From: Xenophilus arseniciresistens
GTDB lineage: Bacteria > Pseudomonadota > Gammaproteobacteria > Burkholderiales > Burkholderiaceae_C
DNA: 64,000 bases
Reading direction: 5' to 3'
Assembly: GCF_028023875.1 (NCBI RefSeq)
Contig: NZ_JAQIPB010000003.1
Location: 310,001 to 374,000, forward strand
Position numbers and translations under genes: made by a program. Position 1 is the stretch's first letter. The number at the start of each line of letters is the position of its first letter. The notes beneath the pieces are model-generated. The model did no database searches and was not told the DNA's origin. It saw only the letters and a program-made list of their open reading frames with translations. This document shows, piece after piece, positions 11,759-23,388 of this stretch.

Positions 11759-13249
11759 ATGCTGTTCAATTCATACGCGTTCATCTTCGCCTTCTTCCCG
11801 ATCGTTCTGCTCGGCTTCTTCCTGATCGGATGGCGCAACACGCGGGCAGCAGCGGGCTTCCTGGGACTGGCCTCCCTGTTCTTCTACGGCTACTGGAGCC
11901 TGGAGGCGCTGCCGCTGCTGCTGGCCTCCATCTGCTGGAACTACTGGTTCGGGCTGCAGCTCACGCCCCAGGAAGGGCGCAGCGACAAGGGGCGCAAGCG
12001 CATGCTGATCGCTGCCCTGGTGCTCAACCTGAGTGTGCTGGGCGTCTTCAAGTACGCGGACTTCTTCATCAACAGCGTCAACTTCGGTCTCAGCTCGGCC
12101 CACATCGAGCCGCTGCCGCTGCTGCACTGGATCCTGCCGATCGGCATTTCCTTCTACACCTTCACGCAGATCGCCTTCCTGGTGGACTGCTGGCAAGGCA
12201 AGGTGCGCGAGCGCAGCTTCGTGCACTACGTGCTCTTCGTCACCTACTTCCCGCACCTGATCGCCGGCCCGGTGCTGCATCACGCGCAGATGATGCCGCA
12301 GTTCGCCAACCCGGCCACCTACCGCGTCAACCCGGACAAGGTGGCGCTGGGCCTGGCCATCTTCAGCTTCGGCCTGGCCAAGAAGCTGCTGATCGCCGAC
12401 AAGATGGGCGAGTACGCCGACATGTTCTTCAACGGCGTGGCCGGCGGCACCATTCCCACGGTGGTCAGTTCCTGGTTCGGCGTGCTCGCGTACACGCTGC
12501 AGATCTACTTCGACTTCTCGGGCTACTCGGACATGGCCGTGGGCCTGTCGCTGTGCTTTGGCATCTGGCTGCCGCTGAACTTCAACTCGCCCTACAAGTC
12601 CACCAGCATCATCGACTTCTGGCGCCGCTGGCACATCTCGCTGTCCACCTTCCTGCGCGACTACCTCTACATCCCTCTGGGCGGCAACCGCAAGGGCGAA
12701 GCGCGGCGCTACATCAACCTGTTTTTGACCATGCTGCTGGGCGGCCTGTGGCATGGCGCGGCCTGGACCTTCGTGGTCTGGGGCGCGCTGCATGGCTTCT
12801 ACCTGACCATCAATCACCTGTGGAACCAGTTCGTGCGCAAGGGCGCCAAGCCCAGCCGCTGGACGGTGCCGCTGCGCTGGGCCATCACCTTCCTGTGCGT
12901 GATGGTCGCCTGGGTGGTCTTCCGCGCCGACAGCATGACCACGGCCGTGCACATCTACAAGGGCATGCTGGGGCTCAATGGCGCGTCGCTGTCGGCCTTC
13001 GCGGAGTTCTCCATTCCCTACCGCAAGCCCGAGTTCTTTCAGACGCTGCTGCTGGGCATGGTCATCTGCCTGGCGTTGCCGCCCACCATCTCGCTGCAGC
13101 GCTGGGTGCCTTCGGTGCCCCGTCTGGCCGCGCGTCCGCAGCTGAGCGCCGCAGCCACCATCGGCATGGCGGCCTTCACGGTGGTGCTGATGGGGCTGTC
13201 GATCTCGAAGCTGGGCACCTACAGCCCCTTCCTGTACTTCCAGTTCTGA
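11759..13249 (+). CDS. MBOAT-family O-acyltransferase (AlgI-like)
   Basis: A polytopic membrane acyltransferase of 496 residues. It shows the MBOAT signatures DFWRRWHISLSTFLRDYLYI-PLGG and WHGAAWTFVVWGALHG, the latter carrying the conserved histidine. In the AlgI/PatA/DltB group such proteins pass an acetyl group across the membrane to a periplasmic partner. The next two genes encode AlgJ/AlgX-like proteins and overlap or closely follow it, so together they look like a polysaccharide O-acetylation module. ATG 11759 is the first Met before the hydrophobic N-terminus (MLFNSYAFIFAFFPIVLLG); the frame is open further upstream only because it shadows coaE. The polysaccharide acceptor is not identifiable here. 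Confidence 0.9.
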   Translation: MLFNSYAFIFAFFPIVLLGFFLIGWRNTRAAAGFLGLASLFFYGYWSLEALPLLLASICWNYWFGLQLTPQEGRSDKGRKRMLIAALVLNLSVLGVFKYADFFINSVNFGLSSAHIEPLPLLHWILPIGISFYTFTQIAFLVDCWQGKVRERSFVHYVLFVTYFPHLIAGPVLHHAQMMPQFANPATYRVNPDKVALGLAIFSFGLAKKLLIADKMGEYADMFFNGVAGGTIPTVVSSWFGVLAYTLQIYFDFSGYSDMAVGLSLCFGIWLPLNFNSPYKSTSIIDFWRRWHISLSTFLRDYLYIPLGGNRKGEARRYINLFLTMLLGGLWHGAAWTFVVWGALHGFYLTINHLWNQFVRKGAKPSRWTVPLRWAITFLCVMVAWVVFRADSMTTAVHIYKGMLGLNGASLSAFAEFSIPYRKPEFFQTLLLGMVICLALPPTISLQRWVPSVPRLAARPQLSAAATIGMAAFTVVLMGLSISKLGTYSPFLYFQF

Positions 13250-14265
13250 TGCGTCCCGCCAAGCTCTGGCTCAGCATCTTCTGCGCGGGCGCCGTGGTCA
13301 TCACGGCGCTGCTGCTGGTCACGCTCTTCACGCCCGTGCCCACGGGCGCGCTCACGCGCATCGCGCAGATCTCCGAGCATCAGTTCCAGGGCCGCCAGCG
13401 CGAGCCCGACATCCCCTACGCGCGGATTCAGCAGTCGTCCATCGAGCAGGCCGACATCCTGATCGTGGGTGACAGCTTCAGCAACTACTTCGCCTGGCAG
13501 AGCGAACTGGTGGCCGCAGGCTACCACGTGTCGACCACGCACTGGGACTTCGTCGGCCCGGTGTGCCAGGATTTCGGCGACTGGCTCAAGACCAGGGGCT
13601 TCCAGGGCCGTCTGGTGCTGCTGCAGAGCATCGAGTACCTGATGCCCGAGCGCCTGGAGGCCATGCGCGGCTGCGCCTCCATGGGCACGCGTGCGATGAA
13701 GCTGTCGCCGCCGCCCCCCGTCAGCCCCTCGCCGCCGCCGCCCGTGCCGCGGTTCAACACCAATGCGCGGCTGCTCAACGGCGTGATCACCTGGCAGAAC
13801 ACACGGCGCATCGAACGGTCTCCCGGGATCGTGAACTTCGACGCCGAGCGCTTTGGCGCCTCGGTCTTCGCCAGCCCGCTGGAAGATGGCTGCGCGCAGT
13901 TCAGCCACCGCCTGTGCGAGAAGAACCTGTTCCTGCTGATGGATCGCACCAACCCCGAGCTGCAGCCGGCCGATGCCGAGTTCATGCACCGCTTCATGCA
14001 GCAGACCGCGCCCGTGACGCTGCGCTGGATGATGATCCCGAACAAGACCACCGTGTACCTGGACCGGGCGCGCGCTGCGGCCTACGCCCAGCGCGCCCGG
14101 GAACTGGCCGTTGGCCCCGACCTGTTCACGCTGGCGCAACAGGGCCGGCGCGAGATGAAGGACCTGTACTGGCCCAACGACAACCATTGGTCCATGCAGG
14201 GCCAGCTGTACTTTGGCCGCCACATGCTCGACTATGTGCGCAGCACCATCGGCGCCCCGCGATGA
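13249..14265 (+). CDS. AlgJ/AlgX-like SGNH acetyltransferase, copy 1
   Basis: A 338-residue protein with one N-terminal membrane anchor (about residues 5-27) and a periplasmic SGNH-like domain. It shows the nucleophile block VGDSFSNY and a C-terminal NDNHWS segment carrying the Asp-x-His pair of the AlgJ/AlgX/DHHW type. A proline-rich stretch (SPPPPVSPSPPPPVPR) interrupts the middle. It overlaps the MBOAT stop by one base (TGATG), so the two are coupled. Inferred role: transfer of acetyl from the MBOAT protein to an exopolysaccharide or cell-wall glycan. It is a paralogue of the next gene. Confidence 0.75.
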   Translation: MRPAKLWLSIFCAGAVVITALLLVTLFTPVPTGALTRIAQISEHQFQGRQREPDIPYARIQQSSIEQADILIVGDSFSNYFAWQSELVAAGYHVSTTHWDFVGPVCQDFGDWLKTRGFQGRLVLLQSIEYLMPERLEAMRGCASMGTRAMKLSPPPPVSPSPPPPVPRFNTNARLLNGVITWQNTRRIERSPGIVNFDAERFGASVFASPLEDGCAQFSHRLCEKNLFLLMDRTNPELQPADAEFMHRFMQQTAPVTLRWMMIPNKTTVYLDRARAAAYAQRARELAVGPDLFTLAQQGRREMKDLYWPNDNHWSMQGQLYFGRHMLDYVRSTIGAPR

Positions 14266-14278
14266 CGCCGCTCAAGAC

Positions 14279-15304
14279 ATGAAGAACGCCGCCACTCTCT
14301 GGCTCAAGACCTTTTGCGTGGGCTTTGCGCTCATCTCTGCACTGCTGGTCTGGACGCTGTTCACGCCCGCCCCCTATGGCGACCTCACGCGCATCGGTCG
14401 CCTGTCGGAAACCCAGTTCGGCTGGACCCACACGCCACCCACCGTCGATGCAGCGCTGCTGCATTCCGCGCCGCTGGACCAGGCCGACGTGCTGGTGCTG
14501 GGCGACAGCTTCTCGATGACCTTGTACTGGCAGGCCGACCTGGTGCGTGCGGGCTACAAGGTCGCTACCACCTATTGGGGCGAGATCGGCTACATGTGCG
14601 GCGACTTCAACGAATGGCTGCGCGCCCAGGGCTTCAAGGGCAAGCTGGTCATCGCCCAGAGCATCGAGCGCGCCTTCGACGAACGCGTGCAGCGCAGCGA
14701 GGCCTGCGCCCACATCGATGAGGGCCGCAAGCTCAAGATCCGTCCCGACCCCTTCCTGGGCCCGCTGACGCAAAAGCCGTCGGGCGGCCTGAACTGGAGC
14801 GCCAAGCTCACCACCGGCCTGATCACCTGGCGCAACACGCGCCGCACACTCAACGAGCCCGGCGACACCCAGCATGGCGACGAAACGCTGGTGCGCGTGG
14901 TGCCCGATGGCTGCAAGCAGTTCACCCACGCGCTGTGCAACAAGCTGCCCATCTTCAAGGAAGACATCGACCACGGGCCGCTCACGCAGCAGACCTTCGA
15001 GCGCATGCAGCGCATCACGGCGACCCAGGCGCCGCTGCAGATCCTGTGGATGGTGATCCCCAACAAGACCACGGTCTACCTGGACCGCGAGCACTCGGCG
15101 GCCTTCGTGCAGCGCCTGCGCGCGCACCCCGAACTGGGGCCCAACCTGTTCGACTTCGCCGAAGCCGCAAGGCACGAGGTCAAGGACTTCTACTTCCCCA
15201 ACGACACGCACATGTCCATGTTCGGCCAGCGGGCCATGGGCGCCCTGATGCTGCAGGAAGTGCGCAAGCACCTGCCACCGCCTACGTCCGCAACTGGCTC
15301 TTGA
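14279..15304 (+). CDS. AlgJ/AlgX-like SGNH acetyltransferase, copy 2
   Basis: A tandem paralogue of the preceding gene, 341 residues. It has the same layout: membrane anchor with the shared TLFTP segment, LGDSFSMT nucleophile block, the WMVIPNKTTVYLDR segment nearly identical to WMMIPNKTTVYLDR of copy 1, and NDTHMS for the Asp-His pair. It lacks the proline-rich insertion. It starts 13 bases after copy 1 within the same operon. The two copies may use different acceptors or form a relay; sequence alone does not decide. The in-frame ATG at 14213 lies inside copy 1 and is rejected as start. Confidence 0.75.
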   Translation: MKNAATLWLKTFCVGFALISALLVWTLFTPAPYGDLTRIGRLSETQFGWTHTPPTVDAALLHSAPLDQADVLVLGDSFSMTLYWQADLVRAGYKVATTYWGEIGYMCGDFNEWLRAQGFKGKLVIAQSIERAFDERVQRSEACAHIDEGRKLKIRPDPFLGPLTQKPSGGLNWSAKLTTGLITWRNTRRTLNEPGDTQHGDETLVRVVPDGCKQFTHALCNKLPIFKEDIDHGPLTQQTFERMQRITATQAPLQILWMVIPNKTTVYLDREHSAAFVQRLRAHPELGPNLFDFAEAARHEVKDFYFPNDTHMSMFGQRAMGALMLQEVRKHLPPPTSATGS

Positions 15305-15345
15305 CGCTATGATGAAGCGCAAGGCCTTTTCTGCAAGCAAGTGAC

Positions 15346-16101
15346 GTGATCCTCTACGAATATCCCTTCAACGAGCGCATCCGGACCTACCTGCGGCTGG
15401 AACATCTGCTCCAGCGCCTGGGCGAGCTGATCACCAGCGATTCGGCCCTCTCCCACCACTACGCGCTGGTGACCCTGTTCGAGATCATGGACGTGGCCGC
15501 ACGCGCGGACCTCAAGGCCGATGTGCTGCGCGACCTGGACAAGCACAAGGCCACGCTGGTCAGCTATCGCGGCAATCCTGCGATCCAGGAAGCCGCGCTG
15601 GAACAGATCATCGCGCGGCTGGAGAAGGCCTTCGCCAGCCTCAATGCCATGACGGGCAAGGCCGGCCTGGCGCTGACGGACAACGAATGGCTCATGGCCA
15701 TCCGCAGCCGCGCCGGCATTCCGGCCGGCACCTGCGGCTTCGACCTGCCGGCCTACTACGCCTGGCAGCACCACCCGGTGCAGCGGCGCCGCCAGGACCT
15801 GGAGCGCTGGGTGGGCACGCTCGCCCCGCTGGCCGAAGGCGTGGTGCTGCTGCTGCAACTGCTGCGCGACACCGACGTGCCCTACCGCGTGGTGGCGCCC
15901 AACGGCCAGTTCCAGCAGACGCTGCCGCAGGGCCGCAGCTTCCAGTTGCTGCGCCTGCGCATCGACCCCAAGAGCGGCCTGGTGCCCGAGATCAGCGGCA
16001 ACCGGCTGATGGTGTCGGTGCGGCTGATGCGCGAAGACGCCGAAGGCCGGCTGCAGCCCAGCCACGAGGACGCGGCCTTCGAACTCACGCTGTGCGCATG
16101 A
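15346..16101 (+). CDS. zapD: Cell division protein ZapD
   Basis: Cytoplasmic FtsZ-bundling protein that stabilises the Z ring (formerly DUF1342). The 251-residue product begins with the conserved YEYPFNERIRTYLRLE and ends with the beta-strand domain (SFQLLRLRIDP ... GNRLMVSVRLM). It starts with GTG at 15346, which matches the family N-terminus exactly. The stop overlaps yacG (ATGA), so zapD and yacG are translationally coupled, as in many proteobacteria. Confidence 0.94.
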   Translation: MILYEYPFNERIRTYLRLEHLLQRLGELITSDSALSHHYALVTLFEIMDVAARADLKADVLRDLDKHKATLVSYRGNPAIQEAALEQIIARLEKAFASLNAMTGKAGLALTDNEWLMAIRSRAGIPAGTCGFDLPAYYAWQHHPVQRRRQDLERWVGTLAPLAEGVVLLLQLLRDTDVPYRVVAPNGQFQQTLPQGRSFQLLRLRIDPKSGLVPEISGNRLMVSVRLMREDAEGRLQPSHEDAAFELTLCA

Positions 16102-16319
16102 AGCCGGGCAAGAAGGCCTCTGCCGAGCGGACGGTGCCCTGCCCCAGCTGCGGGCAGCCCAGCGTCTATGCGCCGAGCAATCCCTTCCGGCCCTTTTGCA
16201 GCGCGCGCTGCAAGGGCATGGACCTGGGCGCCTGGGCCAGCGAGGAATTCCGGGTGCCGGCCGAAGCACCGCCTGAAGACGAACCCTTCGGCGATCCCAA
16301 GCTCAGGCCGCTGCAGTAA
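16098..16319 (+). CDS. yacG: DNA gyrase inhibitor YacG
   Basis: Small zinc protein (73 residues) that binds GyrB and blocks DNA binding by gyrase. It has the four-cysteine zinc site CPSCG ... FCSARCKG followed by MDLGAWASEEFRVP, the family signature. It overlaps zapD by four bases and is the last gene of the pilus-coaE-zapD run. It converges on mutT with only 22 bases between the stops. Confidence 0.93.
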   Translation: MKPGKKASAERTVPCPSCGQPSVYAPSNPFRPFCSARCKGMDLGAWASEEFRVPAEAPPEDEPFGDPKLRPLQ

Positions 16320-16341
16320 TTGCCTGCAGCGCCGGCGCTCA

Positions 16342-16797
16342 TCAGGCCGTCGTCCGCGCCTGGGCGGCGCTCGGGTCCAGGCCCCGCTCCTGCGCCATCC
16401 ACTGCAGCACCGGCACCGCGCCCGGCAACACGGGCGCCACATCCAGCGGCAGCTGCTGCCAGCGCATGGCCTGGCCTTCGCGCATTTCGAATTCGCCCTG
16501 CCAGTCGAAGACCTTGCACCAGTGCAGGCGCACCAGCGCATGCGGGTAGTCGTGCTCGGTCACGCGCCAGACCTGGGCCGCCGCGATGGTGATGCCCAGC
16601 TCTTCGTGCAGCTCACGGCGCAGCGCCTGCTCGACCGACTCGCCGGCTTCGATCTTGCCGCCCGGGAACTCCCAAAAGCCTGCATAGGGCTTGCCTTCGG
16701 GCCGCGTGCTCAGCAACAGCCGGCCTTGCGCATCGATGAGGATGCCGACGGCCACCTCCGTGTGCTTGCGGTCTGTGGGGGTGGTGCTGCTGCTCAT
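16342..16797 (-). CDS. mutT: 8-oxo-dGTP diphosphatase, MutT type
   Basis: Nudix hydrolase that clears oxidised guanine nucleotides (8-oxo-dGTP) and prevents A:T to C:G transversions. It has 151 residues; the Nudix box GGKIEAGESVEQALRRELHE-ELGI is intact and is preceded by RPEGKPYAGFWEFPGG, the MutT substrate-loop segment. The start MSSSTTPTDRKHTEV overlaps the stop of the upstream ATPase gene (ATGA). It belongs to the minus-strand set secA-argJ-ATPase-mutT. Confidence 0.9.
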   Translation of the reverse strand: MSSSTTPTDRKHTEVAVGILIDAQGRLLLSTRPEGKPYAGFWEFPGGKIEAGESVEQALRRELHEELGITIAAAQVWRVTEHDYPHALVRLHWCKVFDWQGEFEMREGQAMRWQQLPLDVAPVLPGAVPVLQWMAQERGLDPSAAQARTTA

Positions 16798-17672
16798 GCC
16801 GCGGCACCCCGCCCGGCGTAATCGCGGGCGAACTGGTAGGCCACGCGGCCGCTGCGCGAGCCGCGCTCCAGCGCCCACACCAGGGCCTCGGGCCGCGCGG
16901 CCTCGATGGCCTTCTCGTCCATGCCGAAGGAAGCCAGCCACTGGCCCACGATCGTCAGGTACTCGTCCTGGCTGAAAGGATAGAAGCTCACCCACAGGCC
17001 AAAGCGCTCCGACAGCGAGATCTTCTCTTCGATCACTTCGCCCGGATGCACCTCGCCGTCCTCGGTGTGCGTGTACGTGAGGTTGTCCTTCATGTACTCG
17101 GGCAGCAGGTGGCGTCGGTTGCTGGTGGCGTAGATCAGCACGTTGGGCGTGGAGGCTGCCACCGAGCCGTCGAGGATGGACTTGAGCGCCTTGTAGCCGG
17201 GCTCGCCTTCGTCGAAGCTCAGGTCGTCGCTGAAGATGATGAACTTCTCGGGCCGGCCCGCGACCACTTCCACGATGTCCGGCAGATCCGTGAGATCGGC
17301 CTTGTCCACCTCGATCAGGCGCAGGCCCTGGTCGGCAAAGGCATGCAGGCAGGCGCGCACCAGCGAGGATTTGCCCGTGCCGCGCGCGCCCGTGAGCAGC
17401 ACGTTGTTGGCGGGCTTGCCTTCAATGAACTGGCGCGTGTTGCGCTCGATCTTTTCCTTCTGGACCTCGATTTCCTTGAGCGAGTCCAGCGACATCTGCG
17501 CCACATGGCGCACGGGCTCCAGGGTGCCGTGCCCCGAGCTGCGGCGGCGGTAGCGCCAGGCGATGGAGGCGCTCCAGTCGGCCGGCGCCGCCAGCGGCTG
17601 CGGCAGCACGGATTCAATGCGTTGGATCAGCGCCTCGGCGCGCTCGATGAGTCGTTCGAACTTGTCGTTCAT
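16794..17672 (-). CDS. DUF815-family AAA-like ATPase
   Basis: A 292-residue P-loop protein with Walker A GARGTGKSS (about residues 95-103), Walker B-like FIIFSDDLSFDEGE, a sensor-like IYATSNRRHLLPEYM segment, and a C-terminal SRSGRVAYQFARDY motif. This is the DUF815 family, conserved in Burkholderiales next to argJ and mutT, with no established biochemical role. The first about 60 residues look helical. It ends by overlapping mutT by four bases, so the two are co-translated. It is 84 bases downstream of argJ. Confidence 0.85.
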   Translation of the reverse strand: MNDKFERLIERAEALIQRIESVLPQPLAAPADWSASIAWRYRRRSSGHGTLEPVRHVAQMSLDSLKEIEVQKEKIERNTRQFIEGKPANNVLLTGARGTGKSSLVRACLHAFADQGLRLIEVDKADLTDLPDIVEVVAGRPEKFIIFSDDLSFDEGEPGYKALKSILDGSVAASTPNVLIYATSNRRHLLPEYMKDNLTYTHTEDGEVHPGEVIEEKISLSERFGLWVSFYPFSQDEYLTIVGQWLASFGMDEKAIEAARPEALVWALERGSRSGRVAYQFARDYAGRGAAA

Positions 17673-17756
17673 CTTCTCGATGCTTCATGTCTCTGGGCGC
17701 AGGCCGCCCTCTTGCGGCAGCGCACACGGGACCCGCCGGGCCGCACGGGCCGCGGA

Positions 17757-18986
17757 TCAGGATCGGTAGTCGGCGTTGATGCTGACGTAGTCGTGGCTCA
17801 GGTCGCAGGTCCAGACCGTGTCCACGGCCTCGCCGCGGCCCAGGCCCACGCGGATCGTGATCTCGCTTTGCTTCATCACGCGCTGGCCGTCTTCCTCGCG
17901 GTACTCGGCACGGCGGCCGCCACGCGTGACCACGTGCACGTCGTCCAGGTACAGCTCGATCTTCGTCTGGTCCAGGTCGGTGATGCCCGCATAGCCCACG
18001 GCCGCCAGGATGCGGCCCAGGTTCGGGTCGCTGGCGAAGAAGGCCGTCTTGACCAGCGGCGAATGCGCGATGGCATAGGCCGCGAGCCGGCATTCCTCGG
18101 CCGTCTTGCCGCCCTCGACGCGGATGGTGATGAACTTGGTGGCACCCTCGCCGTCGCGCACGATGGCCTGGGCCAGCTTCTGCGCCACTTCGAGCAGGCC
18201 GGCCTTGAGCGCGCGACCATCGGGCGTGTCCCAGGATTCGACGACCGGGTGCGCAGCCTTCTGCGTTGCGATCACGACGAAGGAGTCGTTGGTCGAAGTG
18301 TCGCCGTCGATGGTCACGCGGTTGAAGGAGCCGTCGGCGAGGTCCTTGGCCAGCTGCTGCATCAGCGCCGGCGCGATCTTCGCGTCGGTGGCCAGGTAGC
18401 CCAGCATGGTCGCCATGTTGGGGCGGATCATGCCTGCCCCCTTGCTGATGCCGGTGATGGCCACGGGCACGCCCGACAGCGTGACCTGCGTGCTGAAGGC
18501 CTTGGGCACGGTGTCCGTGGTCATGATGCCTTCGGCAGCGCGGGCCCAGTTCTCGGGCTTGGCGTCGGCCAGCGCCGCGGGCAGGCCCGCGATGATGCGC
18601 TCGCTGGGCAGCGGCTCCATGATCACGCCCGTGGAAAAGGGCAGGATCTGCTCGGGCGCCACGTCCAGGTGCTGGGCCAGCGCCACGCAGGTGGCCTGCG
18701 CGCGCGCCAGGCCGTCGTCGCCCGTGCCGGCATTGGCATTGCCGGTGTTGACCAGGATCGCGCGGATGTCATGGCCGGCCGCCAGGTGCTGGCGGCAGAT
18801 CTGCACCGGCGCCGCGCAGAAGCGGTTCTGCGTGAACACGCCGGCCACCGCAGCGCCTTCGTCCAGCAGCACCACGGTGAGGTCCTTGCGGTTGGCCTTG
18901 CGCACGCCCGCCTCGGCCACGCCGATGCGCAGGCCGGCCACGGGCCGCAGGCTGGAGGGGTCGGAGGCGGTGAAGTTGACGGGCAT
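17757..18986 (-). CDS. argJ: Bifunctional ornithine acetyltransferase / N-acetylglutamate synthase
   Basis: Recycles the acetyl group in arginine biosynthesis by moving it from N-acetylornithine to glutamate. The 409-residue precursor contains the self-cleavage site in [13 protein letters not shown]; Thr193 becomes the N-terminal nucleophile of the beta chain. The oxyanion-hole segment upstream and the C-terminal NADYRS end are typical. It lies 43 bases after secA on the minus strand and precedes the DUF815 ATPase. Confidence 0.96.
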   Translation of the reverse strand: MPVNFTASDPSSLRPVAGLRIGVAEAGVRKANRKDLTVVLLDEGAAVAGVFTQNRFCAAPVQICRQHLAAGHDIRAILVNTGNANAGTGDDGLARAQATCVALAQHLDVAPEQILPFSTGVIMEPLPSERIIAGLPAALADAKPENWARAAEGIMTTDTVPKAFSTQVTLSGVPVAITGISKGAGMIRPNMATMLGYLATDAKIAPALMQQLAKDLADGSFNRVTIDGDTSTNDSFVVIATQKAAHPVVESWDTPDGRALKAGLLEVAQKLAQAIVRDGEGATKFITIRVEGGKTAEECRLAAYAIAHSPLVKTAFFASDPNLGRILAAVGYAGITDLDQTKIELYLDDVHVVTRGGRRAEYREEDGQRVMKQSEITIRVGLGRGEAVDTVWTCDLSHDYVSINADYRS

Positions 18987-19029
18987 GGCGGTGCTGCGAG
19001 ATGAGAAAGAGAAAGGAAGGCGCTGCAGC

Positions 19030-21795
<2,766 letters not shown>

Positions 21796-21995
21796 GAATT
21801 GGAGTTCGCGCAGGCCCGGCCCGCGTCATGTCGGACAGGCAGGCAGACCGGTCGAAAAGCCTAAGATAGGGTGGATGAGATGGGCCCGCACGGTGCCGAA
21901 TGCAAGAGCGTCCGGACCGTTTGGGCGCCAGCCCCGCCAGCGGAAGCTGGCAAATGGGGCATTTTAGACATCTAAGTTTTCAGGTCAGACACCCC

Positions 21996-22304
21996 ATGAC
22001 GCGCCGCTCCCAGGCCTTCACCCTGCTGCAGGCCAGCGAGGAATCCCCCACGCTGGCAGGGCTGATGGCGCGTGCGCGCGAGGCCCAGGCCCGGCTGCAG
22101 GCCATCGCCCCGCTGCTGCCGCCGGGGCTGCGCGCCGCAGTGACGGCCGGGCCGGTGGAAAACGGCGAGTGGTGCCTGCTGGTCGAGGGCAATGCCGTGG
22201 CCGCCAAGCTGCGCCAGATGGTGCCCATGCTGCTGGCGCGGCTGCGCGTGCAGGGGTGGGAAACCAAAGGCATCCGCATCAAGCTCCGGTCGCAGCAGCG
22301 TTGA
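21996..22304 (+). CDS. DciA-like protein (DUF721)
   Basis: A 102-residue protein of the DUF721/DciA group, which in many bacteria helps load the replicative helicase DnaB. The visible core is the hydrophobic helix MVPMLLARLRVQGWETKGIRIKLRS near the C-terminus, matching the family's KH-like fold. I chose the ATG at 21996, 200 bases from the divergent secA start; an upstream ATG at 21900 adds a segment without family resemblance. It converges with the quinone oxidoreductase gene, with only 4 bases between stops. The replication role is known for the family and inferred here. Confidence 0.75.
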   Translation: MTRRSQAFTLLQASEESPTLAGLMARAREAQARLQAIAPLLPPGLRAAVTAGPVENGEWCLLVEGNAVAAKLRQMVPMLLARLRVQGWETKGIRIKLRSQQR

Positions 22305-22308
22305 ACGC

Positions 22309-23298
22309 TCAGAGCGTCAGCACCGTGCAACCCGTGGTCTTGCGCGCTTCCAGGTCGCGGTGGGCCTGCTGCACGTCGGCCAGCGCGTAGCGCTGGGCGA
22401 TCGGGATCTTCACCGCGCCGCTGCCGACCACATCAAACAGGTCGTCGGCCATGGCCTGGGTGCTTTCGCGCGTGGCGATGTGGGTGAACAGCGTGGGCCG
22501 GGTGAGGTAGTACGAGCCCTTGGCCAGCAGCGCCGTGTTGAAGGGTGGCACCGGGCCGGAGCCGTTGCCGAAGCTGGCCAGGAGACCGAAGGGACGCAGG
22601 CTGGCCAGCGACCCCTCGAAGGTGTCCTTGCCCACCGAGTCGTAGACCACCTTCACGCCCTTGCCGCCTGTGATCTCCTTCACGCGCGCGGCGAAATCCT
22701 CGGTGCTGTAGTTGATGGCGTGCGCGGCGCCGTGCTCAAGCGCGAGCTGGCACTTGGCGTCCGAGCCTGCGGTGCCGATCAGCTGCAGGCCCAGCGCCCT
22801 GGCCCACTGGCAGGCGATCAGGCCCACGCCGCCGGCCGCCGCGTGGAAGAGCACGAAGTCGCCCGGCTGCAGCCCCTCGGCCGGCAGCGTCTTCTTCAGC
22901 AGGTATTGCGCGGTGAGGCCCTTGAGCATCATGGCCGCGCCGGTCTCGAAGGAGATCGTGTCGGGCAGCTTGCACACGCAGGTGGCCGGCATCACGCGCA
23001 GCTCGCAGTACGCGCCAGGCGGCTGGCTGGCATAGGCGGCGCGATCGCCCACCTTCAGGTGCGTCACGCCCTCGCCCACGGCCTCCACCACGCCGGCCGC
23101 TTCCATGCCCAGCTGCAGCGGCATGGCCAGGGCGTACAGGCCGCTGCGCTGATAGGTGTCGATGAAGTTCAGGCCCACCGCATGGTGGCGGATGCGGATC
23201 TGGCCCGGGCCGGGCTCGCCCACTTCGACCTCGACGATCTTCAGTTCCTCGGGGCCGCCGGGGCGGTCGATGCGGATGGCGCGGCTGGTGTGGCTCAT
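22309..23298 (-). CDS. qorA: NADPH:quinone reductase (zinc-independent MDR family)
   Basis: A 329-residue medium-chain dehydrogenase/reductase that reduces quinones with NADPH. It shows the QOR substrate segment VGLNFIDTYQRSGLY, the nucleotide fold FHAAAGGVGLIACQWAR, and VVYDSVGKDTFEGSLASLRP. The structural zinc cysteines of alcohol dehydrogenases are absent, as in QOR. It is divergent from the EamA gene at 23389 with a 90-base gap. Confidence 0.9.
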   Translation of the reverse strand: MSHTSRAIRIDRPGGPEELKIVEVEVGEPGPGQIRIRHHAVGLNFIDTYQRSGLYALAMPLQLGMEAAGVVEAVGEGVTHLKVGDRAAYASQPPGAYCELRVMPATCVCKLPDTISFETGAAMMLKGLTAQYLLKKTLPAEGLQPGDFVLFHAAAGGVGLIACQWARALGLQLIGTAGSDAKCQLALEHGAAHAINYSTEDFAARVKEITGGKGVKVVYDSVGKDTFEGSLASLRPFGLLASFGNGSGPVPPFNTALLAKGSYYLTRPTLFTHIATRESTQAMADDLFDVVGSGAVKIPIAQRYALADVQQAHRDLEARKTTGCTVLTL

Positions 23299-23388
23299 GG
23301 CAAATGCGTCCTCGATTGGAAGGGCGCCATCCTGCCACGAATGCCCCCGCGGGCGCAGGCGCGGGGGCTTGGCACTACAGTGCCGGCC

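Noticed and set aside
11689-14265. An 858-codon frame through the MBOAT gene joining in frame to the first SGNH gene
   Set aside because: Only the part from 13249 shows real protein features; the MBOAT region reads properly in another frame. The apparent fusion is an artefact.
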